From: Dasytiphilus stammeri_K
GTDB lineage: Bacteria; Pseudomonadota; Gammaproteobacteria; Enterobacterales; Enterobacteriaceae
Length of the DNA stretch: 64,000 nucleotides
Direction: 5' to 3'
NCBI GenBank assembly: GCA_041944835.1
Contig: CP145879.1
Location: 1 to 64,000 of the forward strand
The position numbers and the translations under genes are program-made. The notes under the pieces are model-generated. The model worked only from the letters and a program-made list of their open reading frames with translations, made no database searches and had not been told where the DNA came from. Of this stretch, positions 8,929 through 18,085 are shown piece by piece. Within the stretch, counting starts at the first letter, position 1, and every line of letters begins with the position of its first letter.

Positions 8929-10020
8929 ATGGAAAGGATTATAGTTAAATTGAAGGAACGTAGTTATCCTATTACTATTGCTGCTGGATTATTAAAACAA
9001 TATACCGATTCTTGGCCATTAAAAGCTGGAGAACCGGCAATGATAATTACTAATCAAACAATAGCTCACCTTTATCTTAAAGAGTTAGTAGAAATGTTAA
9101 AAACCGCTGGAATTTTTGCGGATTATATTATTCTACCTGATGGAGAAGAATATAAAAATATTTCATTACTAAATGAATTATATACGACTCTAATAGAAAA
9201 ATCACATGGTCGTGATACCACTTTAATTGCGTTAGGAGGTGGTGTAGTTGGAGATATTACGGGTTTTGCAGCTTCCAGTTATCATCGAGGAGTTCGTTTA
9301 ATTCAGGTTCCCACTACACTCCTTGCACAGGTAGATTCCTCTGTCGGTGGAAAAACAGCTATTAATCATCCTTTAGCTAAAAATATGATTGGAGCATTTT
9401 ATCAACCAGTATCAGTTATTATAGATCTTGATTGTCTAAAAACTTTACCCAAACGACAATTAGTATGTGGAATGGCAGAAGTAATAAAATATGGAATTGC
9501 CTTAGATAGTAGTTTTTTTGCTTGGTTAGAGAATAACATTGATAATTTACTATCTCTTGAACGAAATACTATTTCAAGGTGCATACGTTATTGTTGTGAA
9601 TTAAAAGCTAAAGTAGTCAGTACTGATGAACGAGAAATCAATTTACGATCCTTATTAAACTTAGGTCATACTTATGCTCACGCGATTGAAATCGAAATGG
9701 GATATGGTAATTGGCTTCACGGAGAGGCTGTTGCAGTAGGATTAGTTTTAGCTTCTCGTACTGCAGAAAGTCTGGGTTTTTTAAAAAAAAGTGAAACTCA
9801 CCGTATTATCAAATTATTACAACATTTCGATTTACCAGTATGTGTTCCATATTATTTAGAACCTAAAAATCTTTTGTTACATATGTTGCATGATAAAAAA
9901 GTACTCGGTGGAAAATTGCGATTAATTTTGCCTCTTACATTAGGAAAATCAGAAATTTGCAGTAATGTTCCAGAAAACATAATTATTTCCGTGATTAAAA
10001 ATAGTACTCATTTAAAATGA
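8929..10020 (+). CDS. aroB: 3-dehydroquinate synthase
   Basis: This 363-residue NAD- and metal-dependent enzyme converts DAHP to 3-dehydroquinate. The nucleotide-binding GGGVVGD is at 103-109. The segments VPTTLLAQVDSSVGGKTAIN and NLGHTYAHAIE hold the lysine and metal-binding histidines. The length equals E. coli AroB (362). The last four bases overlap the start of rpe (ATGA), a position held by damX in E. coli. By hand count none of its 14 arginine codons is AGA, which contrasts with the 20-25 kb operon. Confidence 0.98.
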   Translation: MERIIVKLKERSYPITIAAGLLKQYTDSWPLKAGEPAMIITNQTIAHLYLKELVEMLKTAGIFADYIILPDGEEYKNISLLNELYTTLIEKSHGRDTTLIALGGGVVGDITGFAASSYHRGVRLIQVPTTLLAQVDSSVGGKTAINHPLAKNMIGAFYQPVSVIIDLDCLKTLPKRQLVCGMAEVIKYGIALDSSFFAWLENNIDNLLSLERNTISRCIRYCCELKAKVVSTDEREINLRSLLNLGHTYAHAIEIEMGYGNWLHGEAVAVGLVLASRTAESLGFLKKSETHRIIKLLQHFDLPVCVPYYLEPKNLLLHMLHDKKVLGGKLRLILPLTLGKSEICSNVPENIIISVIKNSTHLK

Positions 10021-10706
10021 AACGTTTTTTACTAGCATCTTCAATTTTGTCTGCTAATTTTGCTAAATTAGGAGAGGAGACTGCTAAGGTGTTAGCAGCC
10101 GGGGTGAATATTATACATTTAGATATAATGGATAATCATTATGTTCCTAATTTAACTATAGGACCAATAATATTGAAATCTCTTATAGAATATGGTTTCC
10201 ATGCATCATTATTTGAGGTTCATTTAATGGTAAAACCTGTTAATCGTCTAATCAAAGAATTTGCTCAATTAGGTGTTAGTATTATATTTTTTCATCCTGA
10301 AACTTCAGAAGAGATCGATCAATCTCTCGACCTCATCAAAGAATATGGATGTAAAGCAGGTTTAGTATTAAACCCTAGTACTCCAGTCAGTTCCATTAAA
10401 AATTTTATTAATAAAATTGACGTAATTTTATTGATGTCTGTAAAACCCGGTTTTGGTGGACAATGTTTTCTTCCTAGCACATTATTAAAAATAAAAAATC
10501 TGCGTCGTATTATTGATGAGAAGGGTTATAAGATTGATTTAGAAGTAGATGGAGGAATTAAAATCCATAATATTTGCGAGATTGCTAAAGCCGGTGCAGA
10601 TATCTTGGTGATCGGTTCAGCTATATTTAATCAATCAAAATTAGATTATAAGCAAGTCATCAATGATATACATCATGAATTAAAAAAATGTAATAATTTC
10701 AAATAA
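10017..10706 (+). CDS. rpe: Ribulose-phosphate 3-epimerase
   Basis: The 229-residue TIM-barrel enzyme interconverts ribulose 5-phosphate and xylulose 5-phosphate in the pentose phosphate pathway. Family signatures HLDIMDNHYVPNLTIGP (N-terminal) and DGGIKIHN near residue 180 carry the metal ligands. The length is close to the 225 residues of E. coli Rpe. It overlaps aroB by four bases and is followed by trpS; the gph gene that lies between them in E. coli is missing. Confidence 0.96.
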   Translation: MKRFLLASSILSANFAKLGEETAKVLAAGVNIIHLDIMDNHYVPNLTIGPIILKSLIEYGFHASLFEVHLMVKPVNRLIKEFAQLGVSIIFFHPETSEEIDQSLDLIKEYGCKAGLVLNPSTPVSSIKNFINKIDVILLMSVKPGFGGQCFLPSTLLKIKNLRRIIDEKGYKIDLEVDGGIKIHNICEIAKAGADILVIGSAIFNQSKLDYKQVINDIHHELKKCNNFK

Positions 10707-10754
10707 TTTTTTCTTATGTAATGAGTATTTATCATTTTTTTTTAATATTTAACA

Positions 10755-11753
10755 ATGAAACAAAAAATTGTATTTAGTGGAGCACAACCTTCAGGCGAAT
10801 TAACTCTTGGTAATTATATAGGAGCATTACGTCAATGGGTAAAATTACAAGATAAATTCCAATGTATATATAGTATAGTTGATTTACATGCTATGACGGT
10901 TCGTCAAGATTCATTACAATTGCGTAAAGCAATATTTGATACATTGTCCTTATATCTCGCTTGCGGATTAGAACCTGATAAATCTATTATTTTTGTACAA
11001 TCACATGTTCCGGAACATACTCAGCTCAATTGGATTCTAAATTGTTATACTTATTTAGGTGAATTAAACCGAATGAGACAATTACGAAAAAAAAACGTAA
11101 TTTCTAATAATATTAATGTGGGATTATTTGATTATCCTGTATTAATGGCTGCAGATATTTTGTTGTATCAAACTCACTACGTACCTGTTGGTGAAGATCA
11201 AAGACAACATTTAGAATTATGTAGAGACATTGCTCATCGTTTTAATACTTTATATGGTCCTATATTTAATATTCCGGAACCATTAATATCTTTATCTGGT
11301 TCGAGAATTATGTCTCTATTACAACCCAAGAAAAAAATGTCTAAATCCGATTTAAATAAGAAGAATGTTATTAGTATGCTAGAATCCCCCAGGTCAATCT
11401 TAAAAAAAATTCAGCGTGCTGTCACGGATTCCGATCAACCACCTCTCATACGTTATGATATTCAGAAAAAACCTGGAATTTCTAATTTACTAAATATTTT
11501 ATCTGCAATAACCAACCAATCTATTATTGAATTAGAACAAGAATTTTCTGCAAAAATGTATGGTGATCTTAAGCTAGCTGTAGTAGATGCTATTTCAAGA
11601 ATGTTAATTGATCTTCAAGAAAGATACCATCAATATCGTCATGATGAATTATATCTTAATCAAATAATTATTGATGGTGCTTTGAAAGCTCGATATCATG
11701 CTAAAAAAACCCTGAAAAAAGTATATGAAGCAATTGGTTTGATTATTTTCTAA
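10755..11753 (+). CDS. trpS: Tryptophanyl-tRNA synthetase
   Basis: The 332-residue class I synthetase charges tRNA-Trp. The HIGH-type motif is in PSGELTLGNY near the N-terminus and the KMSKS loop is present as KKKMSKSD about residue 195. The length agrees with E. coli TrpS (334). The C-terminus ends in GLIIF rather than the usual GF-type tail, a small lineage change. It closes the aroK-aroB-rpe-trpS operon. Confidence 0.97.
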   Translation: MKQKIVFSGAQPSGELTLGNYIGALRQWVKLQDKFQCIYSIVDLHAMTVRQDSLQLRKAIFDTLSLYLACGLEPDKSIIFVQSHVPEHTQLNWILNCYTYLGELNRMRQLRKKNVISNNINVGLFDYPVLMAADILLYQTHYVPVGEDQRQHLELCRDIAHRFNTLYGPIFNIPEPLISLSGSRIMSLLQPKKKMSKSDLNKKNVISMLESPRSILKKIQRAVTDSDQPPLIRYDIQKKPGISNLLNILSAITNQSIIELEQEFSAKMYGDLKLAVVDAISRMLIDLQERYHQYRHDELYLNQIIIDGALKARYHAKKTLKKVYEAIGLIIF

Positions 11754-11987
11754 TGGTTGAGTATTACTACTTTATGATACTTAGTAAAAAAATATTAATT
11801 AATGATCTAGAAAAAACTAATAAATTTGGTTGGTTTGTTGATTGAATAGTTATTTTAACCATGTTGTTATATGAACGAAGGTTCAATAATAATTGAATAT
11901 CCTTTTAACAACTAATGTTACTTTCTTTTTTTAGAATATAGAATTTATTGCATGAAGGTTGAAAAATATCAATTTAAATAAAATCAA

Positions 11988-12006
11988 GGAGAATATGTAA
12001 TTTATG
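11988..12006 (+). promoter_or_regulatory. aroA ribosome-binding region with a start-stop codon pair
   Basis: AGGAG at 11987-11991 is followed by ATG TAA at 11995-12000 and then by the aroA ATG at 12004. The aroA start lies 12 bases from the AGGAG, which is long, whereas the ATG-TAA pair lies only 3 bases away. The aroA ATG is chosen because it gives the family N-terminus. Confidence 0.45.
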
Positions 12007-13299
12007 TCTGATTTTTTAACATTACAACCAATCTCATTGATAAATGGTACTATAAATTTACCAGGATCTAAAAGCATATCTAACCGTGCATTACTTCTAG
12101 CAGCTCAAGCAAATGGTATTACTATGTTAAAAAATCTCCTGGACAGTGATGATGTAAGATATATGTTGAAAGCATTAGGTAAACTAGGTATAAAATATGA
12201 ACTTTCTAAAGAAAATACTAATTGTAAAATCTTCGGTTGTGGAGGTCCACTGTATAATAGAACACCAAATAATAAGTTAAAACTATTTTTGGGAAATGCT
12301 GGGACCGCTATGCGTCCACTTACTGCTGCACTTAGTTTAACTGCTAATGATGTAGTTTTAACTGGTCAATCACGCATGAAAGAACGTCCAATAGGATATT
12401 TAGTAGAATCATTACGTCAGGGTGGTGCAATTATTGACTATTTAGAACGAGAAGATTATCCTCCAATTCGTTCCAGAGGAGGTTTTATTGGTGGAAAAAT
12501 AATTATAGATGGTAGTTGTTCAAGTCAGTTTATAAGTGCTGTCTTAATGGCTGCACCATTAGCACTAAAGAATACACGAATTCTGATCAAAGGAAAATTA
12601 ATATCACGTCCATATATTGATATTACATTGCATCTGCTACGTGATTTTGGAATTAGTATTGAAAACACCAACTATCGGGAATTTCACATCAATGGAAATC
12701 AAAGATATATTTCTCCTGGAACGTATATAATAGAGGGAGATGCTTCTTCAGCATCATATTTTTTAGCCGCTGCGGCTATTAAAGGAGGAACTATACATGT
12801 TACGGGTATTGGACGTAATAGTATACAAGGAGATATTTATTTTGCTGAAATACTAAAAAAAATGGGAGCTGAAATTAAATGGAGCTCTAATAAAATTAGC
12901 TGCAAACGTGGTGGTAATCTTAGATCTATTAATATAGATATGAATAGGATGCCAGATGTTGCTATGACGTTAGCAACAATGTCTATTTTTGCTAAAGGTA
13001 CTACCATATTACGTAATATTTATAGTTGGCGTCTTAAGGAAACAGATCGTCTAAGAGCGATGACTAGAGAACTACGCAAAATAGGAGCAGACGTAATCGA
13101 AGGAAAGGATTATATCTGTATTACGCCTCCAAAAAAAATTACTCCTTCTAAAATTGAGACTTATAATGATCATCGGATGGCAATGTGTTTTTCGCTAATT
13201 GCACTTTCCTCGGTACCTATAACGATTATAAATCCTAGTTGTGTCAGTAAAACCTATCCTAAATATTTTAGTCAATTAGGGCATATTAGTCATTACTAA
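12004..13299 (+). CDS. aroA: 5-enolpyruvylshikimate-3-phosphate synthase
   Basis: The 431-residue enzyme transfers enolpyruvyl from phosphoenolpyruvate to shikimate 3-phosphate. The N-terminal LPGSKSISNRALLLAA segment, the GNAGTAMRPLTAAL loop around residue 97, the RMPDVAMTLA catalytic aspartate and the KETDRLRAM segment are all present. The length is close to E. coli AroA (427). It is followed after 20 bases by cmk and then rpsA, which keeps the E. coli serC-aroA-(ycaL)-cmk-rpsA order, but serC is absent upstream. Confidence 0.98.
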   Translation: MSDFLTLQPISLINGTINLPGSKSISNRALLLAAQANGITMLKNLLDSDDVRYMLKALGKLGIKYELSKENTNCKIFGCGGPLYNRTPNNKLKLFLGNAGTAMRPLTAALSLTANDVVLTGQSRMKERPIGYLVESLRQGGAIIDYLEREDYPPIRSRGGFIGGKIIIDGSCSSQFISAVLMAAPLALKNTRILIKGKLISRPYIDITLHLLRDFGISIENTNYREFHINGNQRYISPGTYIIEGDASSASYFLAAAAIKGGTIHVTGIGRNSIQGDIYFAEILKKMGAEIKWSSNKISCKRGGNLRSINIDMNRMPDVAMTLATMSIFAKGTTILRNIYSWRLKETDRLRAMTRELRKIGADVIEGKDYICITPPKKITPSKIETYNDHRMAMCFSLIALSSVPITIINPSCVSKTYPKYFSQLGHISHY

Positions 13300-13319
13300 A
13301 AAATTTTGATAATTAATTA

Positions 13320-14006
13320 ATGAATTTTAAAGTTCCAGTAATTACCATTGATGGTCCCGGAGCAGTCGGAAAAGGAACTATTTGTTATTTACTTTCTAAT
13401 AAATTACAATGGAATTATTTAAACTCAGGTGCAATTTATCGAGTACTTGCTTTTTCGGCACTTAATCATAAAATATCAGTAACAGCTGAAAAAAAATTAG
13501 TATCAATAGCAATGAATTTAGATATTCATTTATCTCTGAAAGATGGTGTATCTGAAATAATTTTTGAAAATAGAAATATTTCCAATATGATTTCTACGGA
13601 ACCGGTAGAAGAATTTGCTTCGCAAATTGCGATGTTACCAGATGTTAGAAAAGCTTTATTATATAAATTACGTGCATTTCGATCGTTACCTGGATTAATT
13701 GCTGATGGTCGGGATATGGGGACAGTAGTATTTCCGGATGCGAGGGTAAAATTTTTTTTAGATGCTAGCGTTGAAGAACGCTCACGTCGACGTATGTTAC
13801 AGTTGCAGAAAAAAGGCTTTAATGTTAAATTTGAACAATTACTTTATGCACTAAAAAAGCGAGATGAGTGTGATAGTAAACGAAAAATAGCACCATTAAA
13901 AGCTGCTGAAGATGCTATCTTAATAAACTCAACTAATCTTAGTATTGAACAGGTTTTTAAAAAGGTTTTAAGACATGTACTTTTACAAAGTAATATTACT
14001 AAATAA
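13320..14006 (+). CDS. cmk: Cytidylate kinase
   Basis: The 228-residue kinase phosphorylates CMP and dCMP with ATP. The P-loop GPGAVGKGT is at residues 13-21 (G-P-S-G in most relatives; the A here is a mild variant), and the DGRDMGTVVFPDA segment and the lid arginines in SRRRMLQLQKKG follow the family pattern. The length matches E. coli Cmk (227). It sits between aroA and rpsA as in E. coli. Confidence 0.97.
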   Translation: MNFKVPVITIDGPGAVGKGTICYLLSNKLQWNYLNSGAIYRVLAFSALNHKISVTAEKKLVSIAMNLDIHLSLKDGVSEIIFENRNISNMISTEPVEEFASQIAMLPDVRKALLYKLRAFRSLPGLIADGRDMGTVVFPDARVKFFLDASVEERSRRRMLQLQKKGFNVKFEQLLYALKKRDECDSKRKIAPLKAAEDAILINSTNLSIEQVFKKVLRHVLLQSNITK

Positions 14007-14060
14007 ATGAGGATTAATTATGGATAAGAAATGTAATTACTAATCCGATGTAAAACCATC

Positions 14061-14079
14061 CCATCTTTATTTTAGATGG
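14061..14079 (+). other. Hairpin in the rpsA leader
   Basis: CCATCT and AGATGG form a perfect 6-bp stem around a 7-base A+T loop, about 40 bases upstream of the rpsA start. It is not followed by a T-run. In E. coli the rpsA leader is structured and mediates autoregulation by S1. A related role is only a guess here. Confidence 0.35.
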
Positions 14080-14120
14080 ATATTATATTAATAATTTAAA
14101 ATTTTTAAAGATATTAAAAT

Positions 14121-15785
14121 ATGACAGAATCTTTTGCTCAACTATTCGAAGAGTCCCTAAAAGAAATAAAAATTCGTCCCGGTTCTATTATTACTGGCAA
14201 AGTTATTGCTATTGATAAAGATATAGTTTGGGTTGATGCTGGGTTGAAGTCAGAGTCTTCTATCCCAATTGAACAGTTTAAAAATGCTAATGGAGAACTG
14301 GAAATAAACGAGGGTAATAAAATAGAGGTCGCTTTAGAAGCAGTAGAAGATGGTTTTGGAAAAACCTTACTATCGCGGGAAAAAGCTAAACGTTATGAAG
14401 CATGGTTAAAATTGGAAAAAGCTTATGAGAAAGCGGCAACGGTTTTAGGTATTATTAATGGTAAGGTTAAAGGTGGTTTTACTGTTGATTTACAAGGAGT
14501 TAGAGCTTTTCTTCCCGGTTCTTTAGTAGATATGCGTCCCGTACGAGATACTTTATATTTAGAAGGAAAGGAACTGGAATTCAAAGTAATAAAATTAGAT
14601 CAAAAACGCAATAATGTAGTAGTATCACGTCGTGCTGTCATTGAATCCGAAAATAGTGCAGAACGAGAACAATTATTAGAAAATTTGCAAGAAGGAACAA
14701 CTATAAAGGGAATTATAAAAAATATTACTGACTATGGAGCTTTTGTAGATTTAGGTGGTATTGATGGTTTATTACACATTACTGACATGGCATGGAAAAG
14801 AGTCAAACATCCTAGCGAAATTGTTCAAATAGGAGATGAAATTACTGTTAAGGTATTAAAATTTGATCGGGAAAAAATGCGTGTATCTCTTGGATTAAAA
14901 CAACTGGGCGAAGATCCATGGATTTCAATAACTAAACGTTATCCTGAGGGAACTCGTATAGAAGGACGAGTAACTAACATTACTGATTATGGTTTTTTTG
15001 TTGAAATCGAAGAGGGTGTAGAAGGATTAGTACATGTGTCAGAAATCGATTGGACTAATAAGAATATTCATCCGTCTAAAGTAGTTAAAGTTAATGATAG
15101 TATTGAAGTAATGGTATTAGATATCGATGAAATACGTCGTCGCATATCTTTAGGTCTAAAACAATGTAAAATAAATCCATGGCAAGTATTTGCAGAAACT
15201 TATCACAAAGGTGATCAAGTAAAAGGCAGAATTAAATCAATCACTGATTTTGGTATTTTTATTGGATTAAATGGTAATATTGATGGATTAGTACATATTT
15301 CCGATATTTCTTGGAATCTGACGGGAGAAGAAGCGGTTGGAAAATATAAAAAGGGTGATGAAATAACAGCAGTAGTTTTACAGGTAGACGCTGAGCGTGA
15401 GCGAATTTCTCTGGGTATTAAACAACTTGATGAAGATCCATTTAACCATTATATTTCTTTAAATAAAAAAGGCAATTTAGTTACAGGAACAGTGATAAGT
15501 TTGGATTCAAAAGGTGCTACTATTAAATTAGTTGATGGAGTTGAGGGTTATTTGCGTACTTCTGATGTAAGTCGGATAAACTTAGAAGACTTTCATCCAG
15601 TTCTTAATCAAGAAGTATTGGTAAAGATTATTGGTGTTGATCGGAAGAATCGTTTAGTTCTTCTTTCGGCTGTTACAAACAATAAGTCCGAAAATAAGGA
15701 ATCAGTTGCAGCAGCATCTAATGATAAAGTTAATAATTTTTCTAGTGCTATGGCTGAAGCCTTTAAAGCGGCCAAAGGTGAGTAG
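14121..15785 (+). CDS. rpsA: 30S ribosomal protein S1
   Basis: The 554-residue protein consists of six S1 (OB-fold) repeats, of which the later copies are easy to see as repeated G(A/F/I)FV-(D/E)-GLVHISD-type segments at roughly 205-260, 290-345, 375-435 and 465-520. E. coli S1 has 557 residues, so no repeat has been lost. S1 binds mRNA and unfolds structured leaders during initiation. The ihfB gene that follows rpsA in E. coli is absent. Confidence 0.98.
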   Translation: MTESFAQLFEESLKEIKIRPGSIITGKVIAIDKDIVWVDAGLKSESSIPIEQFKNANGELEINEGNKIEVALEAVEDGFGKTLLSREKAKRYEAWLKLEKAYEKAATVLGIINGKVKGGFTVDLQGVRAFLPGSLVDMRPVRDTLYLEGKELEFKVIKLDQKRNNVVVSRRAVIESENSAEREQLLENLQEGTTIKGIIKNITDYGAFVDLGGIDGLLHITDMAWKRVKHPSEIVQIGDEITVKVLKFDREKMRVSLGLKQLGEDPWISITKRYPEGTRIEGRVTNITDYGFFVEIEEGVEGLVHVSEIDWTNKNIHPSKVVKVNDSIEVMVLDIDEIRRRISLGLKQCKINPWQVFAETYHKGDQVKGRIKSITDFGIFIGLNGNIDGLVHISDISWNLTGEEAVGKYKKGDEITAVVLQVDAERERISLGIKQLDEDPFNHYISLNKKGNLVTGTVISLDSKGATIKLVDGVEGYLRTSDVSRINLEDFHPVLNQEVLVKIIGVDRKNRLVLLSAVTNNKSENKESVAAASNDKVNNFSSAMAEAFKAAKGE

Positions 15786-15846
15786 TAGATTAATAAGTAA
15801 GTCGTCTATCTAACTTAACTAACTAAATAAACATACAACTGTATCA

Positions 15847-15923
15847 TGGTGGGTCGTGCAGGACTTGAACCTGCGACCAATTGATTAAAAGTCAACTGCT
15901 CTACCAAACTGAGCTAACGACCC
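15847..15923 (-). tRNA. tRNA-Lys (anticodon TTT)
   Basis: The complement folds into a standard tRNA: acceptor GGGTCGT with ACGACCC, anticodon loop CTTTTAA giving TTT, T-arm GCAGG with CCTGC, and an encoded 3' CCA. It matches enterobacterial tRNA-Lys. It is adjacent to tRNA-Val(TAC) and gltX, as in E. coli (valUXY-lysV next to gltX), but faces gltX divergently. Confidence 0.97.
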
Positions 15924-15943
15924 TCAACTAAATGTATGTGGTG

Positions 15944-16016
15944 TAGGTGATGACGGATTCGAACCGCCGACCCCCTCCTTGTAAGGGAGGTGCTCTACCA
16001 ATTGAGCTAATCACCC
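15944..16016 (-). tRNA. tRNA-Val (anticodon TAC)
   Basis: The complement gives acceptor GGGTGAT with ATCACCT, D-arm GCTC/GAGC, anticodon loop CTTACAA giving TAC and T-arm GGCGG with CCGTC (one G-T pair). The 3' CCA is not encoded (ACAC follows), so it must be added after transcription. Confidence 0.95.
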
Positions 16017-16109
16017 ATAAATTTATTTAATAATTGTGGCATTAATTATAGAGATACTTTTAAGTGAGTCAAACATTTTTAATAAAATTATTACATTTTT
16101 AGTAGAATT

Positions 16110-17495
16110 ATGAAAATTAAAACACGCTTCGCACCTAGTCCAACGGGTTATCTACATTTTGGTAATATTCGTACAGCTCTTTATTCGTGGTTATTTGCTC
16201 ATCATCATGGAGGAGAATTTATCTTACGTATTGAAGATACCGATCGGGAAAGGTCCAGTCAACAAGCTATTGATGTAATTATGGATAGTATGAAATGGTT
16301 AAAATTAGATTGGGATCAGGGTCCTTTCTACCAAACTACACGCCTTACACGTTATAATGAAGTAATTGAGGAGATGTTGAAAACTAGAAGTGCTTATAAA
16401 TGCTATTGTACAAAAAATAGGTTGGAAAATTTGCGAATTTCACAGATGGCAGAGGGTAAAAAACCGCGTTACGATGGTCATTGTCGTGAATATTATAATC
16501 ACATTAATGATCTTTCTTATGTAGTACGATTTTGCAATCCTCGTGAAGGAATTAGTTATTTTAAAGATCTTATCAGGGGAACTATTAAAGTAAATAATTG
16601 TGAACTTGATGATCTGGTTATTCGTCGTTCGAATGGTTTACCTACATATAATTTTTGTGTAGCGATCGATGATTGGGATATGCAGATCACACATGTTATT
16701 CGTGGTGAAGATCATATTAGTAATACATTACGTCAAATTAATATTTTAATAGCATTGGGAGCGTCTATCCCGGATTATGCCCATCTTCCCATGATTTTAG
16801 ATGAAAAGGGAAAAAGATTGTCTAAACGTCAAGGTACACTTAGTGTTATGCAGTATCGTGATAAGGGTTATTTACCCGAAGCACTGCTTAATTATTTGGT
16901 AAGGTTGGGATGGTCATGTGGAGATAAAGAAATTTTCAGCATTGAAGAAATGAAATCTTTATTTACTTTAGAAAAAGTAAGTAAGTCTGCGAGTACATTG
17001 AACCTTAAGAAGCTTCTATGGTTAAATCACCACTATATTAAGACCTTACCAATAGATTATGTTGCCACTCAATTAAAATGGCATATTGATAATGAAAATA
17101 TTGATATTAGTTCTGGACCCAATCTAATTCAGTTGGTAGAATTATTTCGTAAAAGATGTAAAACTCTAAAAGAAATAATAGTTTCTAGTCGTTATTTATA
17201 TGAAGATTTTAACATAAAAAAGTCTGAAGATCTTGATCCAACATCTATCAAAACATTAGAAATAGTACGTAATAAATTATCAATTATCACCGATTGGAAA
17301 GTTAATAATATATACGATGCTATTGAAAGTTGTGCTCAAGAACTGGATCTAAATATTCGTGAAGTTACTATGCCATTGCGTATAGCTGTTACAGGATCTC
17401 AAACATCGCCGGCTATTCATATGATTCTGCATGTGATGGGAAAAAAAATAGTTATCACTCGTCTTGAAAAAACCTTGAACTTTTTGTTAAGTTAA
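16110..17495 (+). CDS. gltX: Glutamyl-tRNA synthetase
   Basis: The 461-residue class I synthetase charges tRNA-Glu. The HIGH-type motif is in PSPTGYLHFGN at residues 9-19 and the KMSKS-type motif is KRLSKRQG near 236. The zinc-type cysteines are visible in CYCTK and GHCREYY around residues 98-130. The length is close to E. coli GltX (471). Neighbouring tRNA-Lys, tRNA-Val and tRNA-Ala genes are the same set as around E. coli gltX. Confidence 0.97.
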   Translation: MKIKTRFAPSPTGYLHFGNIRTALYSWLFAHHHGGEFILRIEDTDRERSSQQAIDVIMDSMKWLKLDWDQGPFYQTTRLTRYNEVIEEMLKTRSAYKCYCTKNRLENLRISQMAEGKKPRYDGHCREYYNHINDLSYVVRFCNPREGISYFKDLIRGTIKVNNCELDDLVIRRSNGLPTYNFCVAIDDWDMQITHVIRGEDHISNTLRQINILIALGASIPDYAHLPMILDEKGKRLSKRQGTLSVMQYRDKGYLPEALLNYLVRLGWSCGDKEIFSIEEMKSLFTLEKVSKSASTLNLKKLLWLNHHYIKTLPIDYVATQLKWHIDNENIDISSGPNLIQLVELFRKRCKTLKEIIVSSRYLYEDFNIKKSEDLDPTSIKTLEIVRNKLSIITDWKVNNIYDAIESCAQELDLNIREVTMPLRIAVTGSQTSPAIHMILHVMGKKIVITRLEKTLNFLLS

Positions 17496-17525
17496 AATAA
17501 AAAATCATTATCATTACATTAATAA

Positions 17526-17601
17526 GGGGCTATAGCTCAATAGGTAGAGCACTTGCATGGCATGCAAGTGGTCAGCGGTTCAAATCCGCTTAGCTCCACC
17601 A
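17526..17601 (+). tRNA. tRNA-Ala (anticodon GGC)
   Basis: The fold shows acceptor GGGGCTA with TAGCTCC, D-arm GCTC/GAGC, anticodon stem TTGCA/TGCAA around CATGGCATG giving GGC, T-arm AGCGG with CCGCT and encoded CCA. E. coli alaW/alaX, also GGC, lie in the same position next to gltX. Confidence 0.97.
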
Positions 17602-17925
17602 TCACTCCCTCCTCACTCACTACTAACTCTAACTAATTAGATAGATAAAGAAAAAACAGAAGGAAGGGAAGCCGCATACAAACAATTTACTTACTCCAAA
17701 CCTAATTTCATACTAATAATAGTAATGATTTTTCATCAACCTTTCATGCAGTTACAATGGGTTCTATTTTACCATTACTTGGGAGGGGAGTAACTATTTT
17801 TAGTTTTATATGTATAAATGTGAGACATGCTCCAAAAAATCCGATTTTATGAATCTCTCTATCATTAAAATATAAACAACATATATTTTATTTTTATTAA
17901 TTCATGAATTTGATAGATTAATTAA
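17602..17925. other. Intergenic region between tRNA-Ala and tRNA-Arg
   Basis: This 324-bp stretch contains no open reading frame of note, and no translated match to the missing N-terminal membrane domain of YpdA that I can recognise. It separates the gltX-tRNA block from the tRNA-Arg and two-component genes. It includes short G-rich patches (GGGAGGGGAG near 17780) that are unusual for the local composition, but I can assign no function. Confidence 0.5.
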
Positions 17926-17998
17926 TGTTCCTTATAGGATTCGAACCTATAACTAGCCCTTAGGAGAGGCTTATTATATCCATTTTAACTAAAGGAAC
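17926..17998 (-). tRNA. tRNA-Arg (anticodon CCT)
   Basis: The complement folds with acceptor GTTCCTT/AAGGAAC, D-stem GTTA/TAAT, anticodon stem AGCCT/GGGCT around CTCCTAA giving CCT, and T-arm ATAGG/CCTAT. It reads AGG codons and resembles E. coli argW. The 3' CCA is not encoded. In E. coli argW is a known integration site for prophages and islands. Confidence 0.93.
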
Positions 17999-18085
17999 CA
18001 AAAGTAAAAATTCTTATACTTTTTTTTGATCTCTAAACCCAAAACCCAAACAGTACAGTACGATGTTTATTATCGGTTTGAAGCT

